A stretch of DNA of 5,895 nucleotides from the NCBI GenBank assembly GCA_009782015.1, contig WQUP01000080.1, positions 1 to 5,895 of the forward strand, written 5' to 3'. The stretch comes from Endomicrobiia bacterium (lineage in GTDB: Bacteria > Elusimicrobiota > Endomicrobiia > Endomicrobiales > Endomicrobiaceae). Position 1 is the first letter of the stretch. Each line of letters begins with the position of its first letter. This document shows positions 1-5,697 of this stretch, piece by piece. A program made the translations under genes and the position numbers. The notes below the pieces were generated by a model that had not been told where the DNA came from, ran no database searches, and saw only the letters and a list, made by a program, of their open reading frames with translations.

Positions 1-135
1 GGAGCAAACGTTAAGGCAAAAGACAATGACGGCAAAACGGCATACGATTGGCTTTTAGAAAACTACAACTACAAGAACAAGCTGTCCGATAAAGACAAAG
101 AAACGGCTAAAAAACTTTTGACGGTGAAGCCGTAA
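1..135 (+). CDS. Ankyrin-repeat protein, C-terminal fragment (cut by window start)
   Basis: Frame 1 is open from the first base to TAA at 133-135 and encodes the last 44 residues of a protein whose start lies outside the window. The fragment begins GANVKAKDNDGKTAYDWL, which is the end of one ankyrin repeat (the G-A-x-x-x-A-K turn) running into a C-terminal capping repeat, and it ends KKLLTVKP. It is closely similar to the last 40 residues of the complete ankyrin gene downstream, with a net difference of four codons (12 bp) in the loop before the DKETxKKLL helix. The two genes are therefore tandem paralogs. Ankyrin repeats are protein-binding scaffolds; the partner is unknown. Whether this gene also has N-terminal membrane helices cannot be seen. 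Confidence 0.85.
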   Translation, partial: GANVKAKDNDGKTAYDWLLENYNYKNKLSDKDKETAKKLLTVKP

Positions 136-140
136 CGGAA

Positions 141-173
141 GATGCCAAGATGCGAGGATGCGAAGAGGCGAAG
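141..173 (+). repeat. Octamer array after ankyrin gene 1
   Basis: Four 8-bp units follow the stop codon by five bases: gatgccaa, gatgcgag, gatgcgaa, gaggcgaa, then a final g. The array is duplicated intact at 2321-2353 behind the second ankyrin gene. Unlike that copy, this one has no inverted partner array before the next start codon. Confidence 0.8.
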
Positions 174-197
174 TAACTGATAAACGGCAGTTGCAGA

Positions 198-216
198 TTG
201 CGGCTCAGGGCCGCAA
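198..216 (+). other. Small perfect hairpin before ankyrin gene 2
   Basis: TTGCGGC at 198-204 pairs with GCCGCAA at 210-216 around the 5-nt loop TCAGG. It ends eight bases before the Shine-Dalgarno sequence of the next gene. No U-run follows, so it is not a typical intrinsic terminator. It could shield the 5' leader or be chance. A TTG codon at 198 is in frame with the gene but lies inside the stem and has no ribosome-binding site. Confidence 0.45.
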
Positions 217-224
217 AGTTATAC

Positions 225-229
225 GGAGG
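225..229 (+). promoter_or_regulatory. Ribosome-binding site deciding the ankyrin gene 2 start
   Basis: GGAGG lies four bases before ATG at 234. It supports that ATG over the in-frame TTG at 198, which has no such site. The protein starting at 234 begins directly with a membrane-type N-terminus (MLKKILAVLSF). Confidence 0.8.
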
Positions 230-233
230 TATT

Positions 234-2315
234 ATGTTAAAAAAGATTCTTGCCGTTTTAAGTTTTGCTTCGGCAGTTGTTGCGGCGGTATGCTCGTATA
301 TAGCGCTTAAAGGCATATACAACGGGTATTTTAATTTGGTGACGGGATATTTTCATTGCCCTGACCGCCATTGTAAACTTCATCTTATGATTTCCGATAT
401 TAACACGTTTACGATTGTGTCTGCCGTGATTGCGGCTGCTATCGTTTTATCTTTTGCGTATCTAGGAATAATACTGCTGAAAAAGAAAAGCAACAGAAGG
501 CAGCTTATTGAAGCCGTAATACTTATAGTTGTTTTGCTGGCTGCGCATATTGTCTGTTTTAAGAAAATAGGCCCGACAAGGCTTATGGCTGCAATATTTT
601 TAAACAGGCCCGAAGCAAAAATCGTTAAAATTGCCGAAAAAGACAGGGATATAAATAAAATCAGGTTCGGATACTCCGCTTTGAAATACGCCGTTATGTC
701 AGGCGCGAATCCGAAAATAATCAGGGCAATGGCAGCAGGCGGAGCGGACATCAACCAGCCTCTTGAGATTGTCGGGGATAGAATGAAAGAGATGGCTGAA
801 AACAGCAAGCCGGGATTGCAGCATCAGCCTATTGCAGAAAAAATGCCGTTTTTTATGAGTTATATAGCGGCGTCGGCGAGCAAAAAAAATCCTTCCGAAG
901 AGGACAAAAAGAACGATGCCGAAATTGTCAAATTATTTATAGAAAAAGGGATGAACGTCAATGCGAAAAGCCCGAAGGAAATGCGGGGTGAGCCGTTAAT
1001 AATGCAGGCCATGGCAAGATACCGGATAAGAGCAAATACAAATTTAGAAATACTTAAAATGCTTGTCAAAGCCGGCGCAAATGTCAATGCTTGCGATCAC
1101 ACGGGGATTACGCCGCTGATGCTTTCCCTCAAGGCTTCTTCCTTTGGCGATTATCCTTTCTTTGACGATTATGAAGATGCTTCTTATGAAGACGCTTTTC
1201 CGGAAGCAGCGCTGTTTCTTATTCAAAACGGCGCCGATATTAATGCAAGAGACAATAACGGCACAACGGTTTTACAGTTTTCGGCAGGAAGCGATAAAAA
1301 CATTGAAATCACGAAAAAAATTATAGAAGCCGGCGCGAACGTCAATGCCAAAGACGGCGATGGAAAAACGATTTTGATGACGGCAACTCCGCAATCCGCG
1401 GAAATTCTCGTGCAAAACGGCGCGGACATTAATGCAAAAGAAAAGTCCAGCGGCATGACGGTTCTTATGTATGCTTCAAAGCGCGGCGACGATTATATTG
1501 AACTTACAAAAAGAATTTTAAAGCAGGGGAAAAAGGCAGATGTAAACGCAAAGGCAAAGGATACTGTTACTATGGATGGTAATTCTGCCTTGCACTTTGC
1601 CGCAGGGGCTCCTCTTTATTCACGGCTTCCAATAAAAGAAAGTAAAAATCTTGAAACCGTAAAACTGCTTACAGCAAACGGTGCGGATGTCAACTCCAAA
1701 AATGCCGCAGGGGCAACGCCTTTGATGTACGCGTCTCCGGAATCCGCGGAAATTCTCTTAAAAGCCGGAGCTGACATTAATGCAAAAGATAATCACGGCA
1801 TTACGGTGCTTATGTATGCCGTGATGAAAGGCGACAAAAATATTGAGTTTACAAAAAGGATTTTAGAACTGAAGCAGGGCAATAAGGCTTATGTAAATGC
1901 AAAGAGCCGGGATGGAATGTCTGCCTTGCACTTTGCCGCAGGTTTCAAATATAATATGCAAAACCTTGAAACCGTAAAACTTCTCATAGCAAACGGAGCA
2001 GATGTTAATGCTAAGAATTCTTTCGGCGATACGCCGTTGCTGAGTTACGCATACCGTTCTAATGCGGATATAATCAAAGTTTTAATCGATGCCGGCGCGG
2101 ACGTAAATGCGAGCAGCAAAAAAGGCGAAACGCCTTTAATGAGGGCAGCGAAATTTAATGACATAAATGTTGCAAAACTGCTTATAGATAGCGGAGCAGA
2201 TATCAAAGCAAAAGACAATGACGGTAAAACGGCATACGATTGGCTTGCGGAAAACAACAAGATCTCCGGTGAAGATAAAGAAACGGTAAAAAAGCTTTTG
2301 GAAGTGAAGCCGTAA
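234..2315 (+). CDS. Membrane-anchored ankyrin-repeat protein
   Basis: The product is 693 aa. The start is ATG at 234 behind GGAGG. Three hydrophobic segments are visible near residues 5-26, 60-82 and 91-109. The loop between the first two carries C42 and C47 (HCPDRHC). The basic stretch KKKSNRR (83-89) between helices 2 and 3 suggests that side is cytoplasmic, which would put the large C-terminal domain outside the membrane; this topology is inferred. From about residue 140 to the end there are roughly 13 ankyrin repeats, recognisable from TPLM-x-A motifs and GADxNAK turns. Several are irregular: repeats near 377-405 and 493-521 are shortened around a P-[QE]-S-A-E-I-L helix, and one near residues 290-340 has an acidic, aromatic insertion. 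The protein probably binds other proteins. I see no enzymatic domain and no reliable basis for a specific role. It is the second of two tandem paralogs. Confidence 0.9.
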   Translation: MLKKILAVLSFASAVVAAVCSYIALKGIYNGYFNLVTGYFHCPDRHCKLHLMISDINTFTIVSAVIAAAIVLSFAYLGIILLKKKSNRRQLIEAVILIVVLLAAHIVCFKKIGPTRLMAAIFLNRPEAKIVKIAEKDRDINKIRFGYSALKYAVMSGANPKIIRAMAAGGADINQPLEIVGDRMKEMAENSKPGLQHQPIAEKMPFFMSYIAASASKKNPSEEDKKNDAEIVKLFIEKGMNVNAKSPKEMRGEPLIMQAMARYRIRANTNLEILKMLVKAGANVNACDHTGITPLMLSLKASSFGDYPFFDDYEDASYEDAFPEAALFLIQNGADINARDNNGTTVLQFSAGSDKNIEITKKIIEAGANVNAKDGDGKTILMTATPQSAEILVQNGADINAKEKSSGMTVLMYASKRGDDYIELTKRILKQGKKADVNAKAKDTVTMDGNSALHFAAGAPLYSRLPIKESKNLETVKLLTANGADVNSKNAAGATPLMYASPESAEILLKAGADINAKDNHGITVLMYAVMKGDKNIEFTKRILELKQGNKAYVNAKSRDGMSALHFAAGFKYNMQNLETVKLLIANGADVNAKNSFGDTPLLSYAYRSNADIIKVLIDAGADVNASSKKGETPLMRAAKFNDINVAKLLIDSGADIKAKDNDGKTAYDWLAENNKISGEDKETVKKLLEVKP
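1362..2024 (+). repeat. Internal duplication of a three-ankyrin block
   Basis: Residues 377-492 (1362-1709, 116 codons) and 493-597 (1710-2024, 105 codons) are successive copies of one block of three ankyrin repeats. Shared landmarks occur in the same order: SAEIL, GADINAK, TVLMYA, TKRIL, SALHFAAG, NLETVKLL, ANGADVN. Long identities survive in the DNA, for example aatccgcggaaattctc at 1393 and 1741, and cttgaaaccgtaaaact at 1650 and 1965. The length difference comes from in-frame indels around residues 440-475. Confidence 0.85.
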
Positions 2316-2383
2316 CGGCAGATGCCAAGATGCGAGGATGCGAAGAGGCGAAGTAACTGATAAACGGCAGCTGCAGATTGCGG
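2193..2383 (+). repeat. Downstream copy of the ankyrin 3' end and spacer repeat
   Basis: This is the partner of 1-203. The coding part ends DKETVKKLLEVKP, and the noncoding part carries the same octamer array and the same gataaacggcag tract followed by tgcagattgcgg. It marks the right edge of the tandem duplication that produced two adjacent ankyrin genes. Confidence 0.9.
2321..2353 (+). repeat. Left (purine-rich) octamer array, spacer ank-lysC
   Basis: Four 8-bp units (gatgccaa, gatgcgag, gatgcgaa, gaggcgaa) begin five bases after the ankyrin stop codon. They are the imperfect inverse of the array at 2457-2504. About 15 of 16 bases of 2328-2343 can pair with the first units of that array. 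Confidence 0.8.
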
Positions 2384-2430
2384 GTTCCTGTATTTAGACC
2401 TTACAGGACAGGCTCCGCTCGCAATGACAA
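2371..2430. repeat. Possible degraded relative of the 5546-5635 palindromic element
   Basis: This region shows, in order, CTGCAG (2371), a hairpin of TCCTGTA (2386-2392) with TACAGGA (2402-2408), and AATGACAAAC near 2421-2430. The element at 5546-5635 has the same order: CTGCAG, then a TGTAAAG/CTTTACA hairpin, then AATGACAAAC. Resemblance between these landmarks is weak, so homology is tentative. Confidence 0.35.
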
Positions 2431-2456
2431 ACAAAGCTTTTGCCGTTGCTCTGTCC

Positions 2457-2504
2457 CTGCATCCTCGCATTCTCGCATCTTCGCATCTTCGCATCTTCGC
2501 ATCT
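2457..2504 (+). repeat. Right (pyrimidine-rich) octamer array, spacer ank-lysC
   Basis: One degenerate unit (ctgcatcc), one variant (tcgcattc) and four identical units tcgcatct at 2473-2504 form an exact 8-bp tandem array. It is the reverse complement of the gatgcgaa-type array after the ankyrin stop codon. The four identical units suggest recent expansion by slippage or a gene-conversion-like process. Confidence 0.9.
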
Positions 2505-2524
2505 GTCTTATAATTTTATATAAT
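2496..2524 (+). promoter_or_regulatory. Candidate sigma70-type promoter for lysC
   Basis: Two TATAAT hexamers lie at 2509-2514 and 2519-2524. The second has TTCGCA (4 of 6 matches to TTGACA) at 2496-2501, 17 bp upstream. That -35 candidate falls inside the last octamer units. Transcription would start about 30 bases before the lysC start. AT-rich sequence makes chance -10 matches common, so this is only a candidate. I saw no leader resembling a lysine riboswitch. Confidence 0.4.
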
Positions 2525-2550
2525 ACCCAACATATATCAAACGAAACTGC

Positions 2551-2558
2551 AAGGAGAG
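2551..2558 (+). promoter_or_regulatory. lysC ribosome-binding site
   Basis: AAGGAGAG ends five bases before ATG at 2564. It fixes the lysC start there, although the frame stays open further upstream through the repeat array. Confidence 0.85.
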
Positions 2559-2563
2559 CTACG

Positions 2564-3793
2564 ATGGGATTGGTTGTTATGAAGTTCGGCGGATCGTCTG
2601 TTGCGGACGCCGATAAGATGAAACTTGTCGCGGGGAAAATAATCGCAAAGAAAAAAGAAGGCAACAAAGTTGTGGTTGTGGTTTCCGCGCCCGGAGACAC
2701 AACGGACGATTTGCTTGAGATGGCGGACAAAATCACTTCAAATCCGCCTGACAGGGAGATGGACGTGCTTTTGGCTACCGGCGAGATGGTTTCCATCGCG
2801 CTTCTTTCCATGGCGATTGACGCTATGGGAGAAAAAGTCATTTCCATGACAGGCCCGCAGGCGGGGATTTTTGCAGATGCGGATCACAGGCGCGCGAGAA
2901 TAAAAAAGGTAACACCGACAAAAGTCAAAACGCAGCTTGCAAAAAACAATATAGTTATTGTGGCGGGATTTCAGGCGTTAAACCCTAAAGGCGATATTGC
3001 GACGCTGGGAAGAGGCGGCTCGGATTTGACGGCGGTCGCTTTGGCGGCTGCTCTTGAAGCCGATTCCTGCGAGATTTATTCGGATGTAGAAGGCGTTTAT
3101 ACCACAGATCCGAGAGTAGTTAAAGACGCAAGAAAAATCGATTACATATCTTACGACGAAATGCTCGAACTGTCAGGCGCCGGCGCGCAGGTTTTGTACG
3201 GCAGAAGCGTTGAGGTGGCGAAAAAGTTCGGCGTGGAAATACATTCAAGAAGCACTTTCAGCGATAAAAAAGGAACTATAATCACAAGCGAAGAAAAAAT
3301 CGGGAGGAAAAAGATGGAAGCATTGTTGGTTTCAGGAGTAGCGTTCGATAAAAATCAGGTTAAATTCACGATAATAGATCTTCCGGACCAGCCGGGAGTG
3401 GCGGCAAAGATTTTCGGCAAGCTTGCAAAAATCGGCGTAAACGTAGACATGATAATCCAGTCAGCAGCCGTCGACAAAAAGAACGACATCTCTTTTACGG
3501 TGAGCAAGTCCGACATGAAAAAGACGCAGATAGAGCTCGATAAAATCGCAGCGGAACTCAAAGCGTCAAGCGTAGTCTGCGACGAGCACGTGTCAAAAGT
3601 TTCCGTTGTCGGCGTAGGCATGAGAAGCAATCCCGGAGTCGCCGCAAAGACGTTCGAGATTCTCTCGAAAAAAGGCATCAACATAGAAATGATTTCGACA
3701 AGCGAAATTAAAATTTCGTGCATAGTGGATGAAGCAGATATGGTAAAAGCGGTTGAAGAATTGCACAAAGGGTTTAATTTGGCAAAAAAGTAG
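2564..3793 (+). CDS. lysC: Aspartate kinase (aspartokinase)
   Basis: The 409-aa product phosphorylates L-aspartate with ATP to 4-phospho-L-aspartate, the committed step to lysine, methionine and threonine, in the cytoplasm. The amino-acid kinase domain covers about residues 3-232: KFGGSSV at 7-13, GFQALNPKGDIATLGRGGSD at 135-154, and SDVEGVYTTDPR at 173-184. Two ACT domains follow, near 268-340 (LPDQPGVAAKIF, then GVNVDMI) and 347-405 (SNPGVAAKTF, then GINIEMIS); in this family they bind lysine and/or threonine for feedback inhibition. The length matches single-function LysC enzymes, and no homoserine dehydrogenase domain is fused. The start at 2564 has AAGGAGAG upstream and gives the usual family N-terminus. 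An internal ribosome-binding site and Met251 suggest a separate regulatory subunit. The next gene, cimA, is 106 bp downstream. Effector specificity cannot be read from the sequence. Confidence 0.96.
   Translation: MGLVVMKFGGSSVADADKMKLVAGKIIAKKKEGNKVVVVVSAPGDTTDDLLEMADKITSNPPDREMDVLLATGEMVSIALLSMAIDAMGEKVISMTGPQAGIFADADHRRARIKKVTPTKVKTQLAKNNIVIVAGFQALNPKGDIATLGRGGSDLTAVALAAALEADSCEIYSDVEGVYTTDPRVVKDARKIDYISYDEMLELSGAGAQVLYGRSVEVAKKFGVEIHSRSTFSDKKGTIITSEEKIGRKKMEALLVSGVAFDKNQVKFTIIDLPDQPGVAAKIFGKLAKIGVNVDMIIQSAAVDKKNDISFTVSKSDMKKTQIELDKIAAELKASSVVCDEHVSKVSVVGVGMRSNPGVAAKTFEILSKKGINIEMISTSEIKISCIVDEADMVKAVEELHKGFNLAKK
3302..3316 (+). promoter_or_regulatory. Internal ribosome-binding site and start for a LysC beta subunit
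   Basis: GGGAGG at 3302-3307 lies six bases before an in-frame ATG at 3314 (Met251). The predicted product, 3314-3793, is 159 aa and contains both ACT domains with no kinase domain. Bacillus subtilis aspartokinase II and Corynebacterium LysC are known to make an alpha2beta2 enzyme from such in-frame overlapping genes. The position at the kinase/ACT boundary is the same here. Use of the site is inferred. Confidence 0.65.
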
Positions 3794-3801
3794 GAAATGA
3801 A

Positions 3802-3889
3802 TAGAAGGTTAGAGGATTAGAGGGTTAGAAGATTTTAAAAGACAAGAAAGTTTGAAAACACTCCAACCTTCTAACCCTCTAATCTTCGG
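3802..3889 (+). repeat. Inverted octamer repeat filling the lysC-cimA spacer
   Basis: The left arm is four exact-period 8-mers at 3802-3833: tagaaggt, tagaggat, tagagggt, tagaagat. The right arm, about 3865-3889, is its inverse. GATTAGAGGGTTAGAAG at 3815-3831 is perfectly complementary to 3868-3884 over 17 bp, and the stem extends by three more pairs (one G-U) to 3812/3887. The loop is 36 nt. The RNA stem would end 12 bases before the cimA start codon. A short T-run (3890-3893) follows, too weak for a confident terminator call, but attenuation or occlusion of translation initiation is possible. Confidence 0.85.
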
Positions 3890-3899
3890 TTTTAAAACT

Positions 3900-5501
3900 A
3901 TGAAAAACATCTTAATTTTTGACACTACATTACGGGACGGCTCGCAGGGCGCGGGCGTTTCTTTTACGGTTGAAGACAAACTTAAAATAGCCAAAGCTTT
4001 GGATGCTTTCGGCGTCGCTTACATTGAAGGCGGCTGGCCGGGGTCAAATCCTAAAGACGAACTCTTTTTTGCGCAGGCAAAGAAGCTTGGCTTCAAAAAT
4101 GCGAAGCTCACCGCTTTTTCTTCGACGCGAAAAAAAGGATGCAAGGCATCCGAAGACAAAAGCCTCTGCGCCATAACGGCGTCGGGAGCGTCCGCCGCGT
4201 GCATATTCGGTAAAACGTGGGACCTGCACGTACAGTACGCGCTTAAAACCACAAACGAAGAAAACCTTAATATGATATCCGACAGCGTGAAATTTTTAAA
4301 ATCTAAAAAACTTGAAGTGGTATATGACGCAGAACATTTTTTTGACGGATTCAGAAGCAACAAAGCTTACGCTTTAGAAACAATAAGAGCCGCTGTCAAC
4401 GCCGGTGCGGACATAGTCTGCCTGTGCGAGACCAATGGCGGCATGCTTCCTTCCGACGTGCGCGAAATAGTGCGCGAAACGTTGGACAAGTTTCCCGGCG
4501 TCAAATTCGGCATACACGCGCATAACGATTCCGGCTGCGCCGTGGCAAACACTATAACCGCGGTCGAAGAGGGCTGCGTCATGGTGCACGGCACTATAAA
4601 CGGCATAGGCGAAAGATGCGGCAACGCAAATCTGTGCACGATAATACCGGATTTACAGATAAAACGCGGTTTGACATGCGTGCCACAGAAAAATCTTTTA
4701 AAGATTACCGAGCTTTCAAGATATGTGGACGAAATAGCAAATCTTGTCCCCAACGATTCTAAGCCCTACGTCGGCAGAAACGCTTTCGCTCATAAAGCCG
4801 GCATACACGTGTCGGCAATAGAAAGGCTTTCCAAAACTTACGAGCACGTGGATCCGTCCGTAGTGGGCAATGAAAGGCGCATACTCGTAAGCGATCTTGC
4901 GGGAAAGAGCAACGTGGTTTCAAAAGCAGGCGAAATGGCCGCCGGGCTTGACGTTTCGCCGGAAAAAGTCAAAAAAATTATAGACACGCTCAAAGATATG
5001 GAAAATAAGGGATATCAGTACGAAGACGCGGACGGCTCTTTTCTGCTTCTGACAAAGAAAGCGCTCGACGCTTTTAAGCCATTTTTTACTTTAAAAAGCT
5101 ACAGAGTCGCGGTTGAAAAAGATTCAAACGGCTGCATAGTCTCGGAAGCCACGGTAAAACTCGACATCAACGGAAAAGAAGAGCACACCGTTGCGGAAGG
5201 CGACGGTCCGGTAAACGCTTTAGACAACTGCCTGCGCAAAGCGCTGATAAAATATTATCCGCAGATAAAAGAGATATTTTTGACGGATTTTAAAGTAAGA
5301 GTAGTAAACACCAACGCCAACACCGCCGCAAGAGTAAGGGTTTTGATAGAATCTTCGGATAACGCAAAAACCTGGGGAACGGTCGGCGTAAACGAAAACA
5401 TAATAGACGCGTCGTGGCAGGCGCTTTCAGATTCAGTTGAATACAAGTTGTTAAAAGCTGGTAAAAAAGAAAAGGTAACTAATAAGAGAGTGAAGAGTTG
5501 A
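3900..5501 (+). CDS. cimA: (R)-citramalate synthase
   Basis: The 533-aa product condenses pyruvate and acetyl-CoA to (R)-citramalate, the first step of threonine-independent isoleucine synthesis. The N-terminal HMGL/DRE-TIM barrel covers about residues 4-270: DTTLRDGSQGAGVSF (8-22) with R12-D13, YIEGGWPGSNPKDELFF (41-57), the metal-ligand motif GIHAHND (204-210), and NGIGERCGNANL (234-245). HKAGIHVSAI (298-307) follows, and a LeuA-type allosteric/dimer domain spans about 395-520. The GWPGSNPKDE signature and the length fit the longer CimA family (TIGR00977 type) rather than 2-isopropylmalate or homocitrate synthase. ATG at 3900 gives the family-typical start, but no Shine-Dalgarno sequence precedes it; the inverted repeat lies there instead. 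An in-frame TTG at 3852 would add 16 residues encoded by the repeat and is unlikely. The last codons (RVKS) and the stop lie within the next spacer's heptamer array. Confidence 0.93.
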   Translation: MKNILIFDTTLRDGSQGAGVSFTVEDKLKIAKALDAFGVAYIEGGWPGSNPKDELFFAQAKKLGFKNAKLTAFSSTRKKGCKASEDKSLCAITASGASAACIFGKTWDLHVQYALKTTNEENLNMISDSVKFLKSKKLEVVYDAEHFFDGFRSNKAYALETIRAAVNAGADIVCLCETNGGMLPSDVREIVRETLDKFPGVKFGIHAHNDSGCAVANTITAVEEGCVMVHGTINGIGERCGNANLCTIIPDLQIKRGLTCVPQKNLLKITELSRYVDEIANLVPNDSKPYVGRNAFAHKAGIHVSAIERLSKTYEHVDPSVVGNERRILVSDLAGKSNVVSKAGEMAAGLDVSPEKVKKIIDTLKDMENKGYQYEDADGSFLLLTKKALDAFKPFFTLKSYRVAVEKDSNGCIVSEATVKLDINGKEEHTVAEGDGPVNALDNCLRKALIKYYPQIKEIFLTDFKVRVVNTNANTAARVRVLIESSDNAKTWGTVGVNENIIDASWQALSDSVEYKLLKAGKKEKVTNKRVKS

Positions 5502-5518
5502 AAGTGAGGAGTGAAGAT
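5488..5518 (+). repeat. Left (purine-rich) heptamer array overlapping the cimA stop
   Basis: Four 7-bp units at 5488-5515 (gagtgaa, gagttga, aagtgag, gagtgaa) are followed by gat. The cimA stop codon at 5499-5501 lies in the second unit. The arm matches the reverse complement of 5652-5682 at 27 of 31 positions, with a perfect 17-bp core (5503-5519 against 5651-5667). Confidence 0.85.
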
Positions 5519-5545
5519 AAAACAAAGACACCGTTATTGTCTTAG

Positions 5546-5635
5546 TTGTCATCCCCGAGTGTTTTTATCGGGGATCTGCAGTTTGTTGTAAAGTCTTTAC
5601 AGCAGATTCCCGATTACAAATTTCGGGAATGACAA
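5546..5635. repeat. Palindromic interspersed element (REP/MITE-like), about 90 bp
   Basis: The ends are inverted: TTGTCATCCCCGA at the left and TCGGGAATGACAA at the right, with one mismatch. Each end is also a hairpin by itself: ATCCCCGA/TCGGGGAT (5551-5558 with 5568-5575) and ATTCCCGA/TCGGGAAT (5606-5613 with 5623-5630), both with 9-nt loops. The centre is a third palindrome, TGTAAAG-T-CTTTACA (5587-5601). The whole can fold as one long hairpin or as three small ones. GTCATTCCCG-type termini recall dispersed palindromic repeats in several bacterial groups. There is no open reading frame, so any mobility would need an enzyme encoded elsewhere. Confidence 0.8.
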
Positions 5636-5651
5636 ACTTCCGAAATGTTGT

Positions 5652-5682
5652 ATCTTCACTCCTCACTCTTCACTCTCCACTC
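5652..5682 (+). repeat. Right (pyrimidine-rich) heptamer array before ilvD
   Basis: After atc come four exact-period 7-mers at 5655-5682: ttcactc, ctcactc, ttcactc, tccactc. It is the inverted partner of the array at the cimA stop. Together the two arms enclose the palindromic element in a 133-bp interval and end nine bases before the ilvD ribosome-binding site. Confidence 0.88.
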
Positions 5683-5690
5683 TGTTGTTG

Positions 5691-5697
5691 AAAGGGG
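5691..5697 (+). promoter_or_regulatory. ilvD ribosome-binding site
   Basis: AAAGGGG ends six bases before ATG at 5704. It is a reasonable Shine-Dalgarno match and the only one near that start. No convincing promoter hexamers were seen in the 202-bp spacer upstream. Confidence 0.7.

Larger units (their letters stand above)
1..203 (+). repeat. Upstream copy of a long direct repeat (ankyrin 3' end plus spacer)
   Basis: This stretch matches 2193-2383, with a net 12-bp length difference in the coding part. Similarity continues past the stop codon. In the noncoding part, 133-203 and 2313-2383 differ at only two positions that I can see (139 A/C and 191 T/C). It is therefore a DNA-level duplication that included the spacer, not only conserved protein sequence. 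Similarity ends near 203, where the two loci diverge. Confidence 0.9.

Noticed and set aside
2045..2494. Minus-strand open frame of 149 codons across the ankyrin 3' end and spacer
   Set aside because: It runs antisense to the ankyrin gene, and its N-terminal part (MRRCEDARMRGCRD) is just translated octamer repeat. No ribosome-binding site or recognisable domain.
2457..2504. CRISPR-like array
   Set aside because: The units are 8 bp with no spacers between them, so this is a simple tandem repeat and not a CRISPR.
2378..2563. Upstream extension of the lysC frame
   Set aside because: The extra 62 residues would be encoded by the spacer and octamer array. The family N-terminus and the AAGGAGAG site place the start at 2564.
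2384..2563. Lysine riboswitch in front of lysC
   Set aside because: The leader is too short downstream of the candidate promoter, and I see none of the expected long multi-helix aptamer structure.
3797..3820. Seven-codon open frame after the lysC stop (ATG at 3797)
   Set aside because: It is composed of the octamer array, has no ribosome-binding site and resembles no leader peptide with regulatory codons.
3852..3899. TTG start 16 codons upstream of cimA ATG
   Set aside because: The added residues come from the right arm of the inverted repeat, and homologous proteins begin near the ATG at 3900. No ribosome-binding site precedes the TTG either.
5546..5635. Intrinsic terminator for cimA
   Set aside because: The hairpins are strong but no U-run follows either end. 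The inverted termini fit an interspersed palindromic element better.
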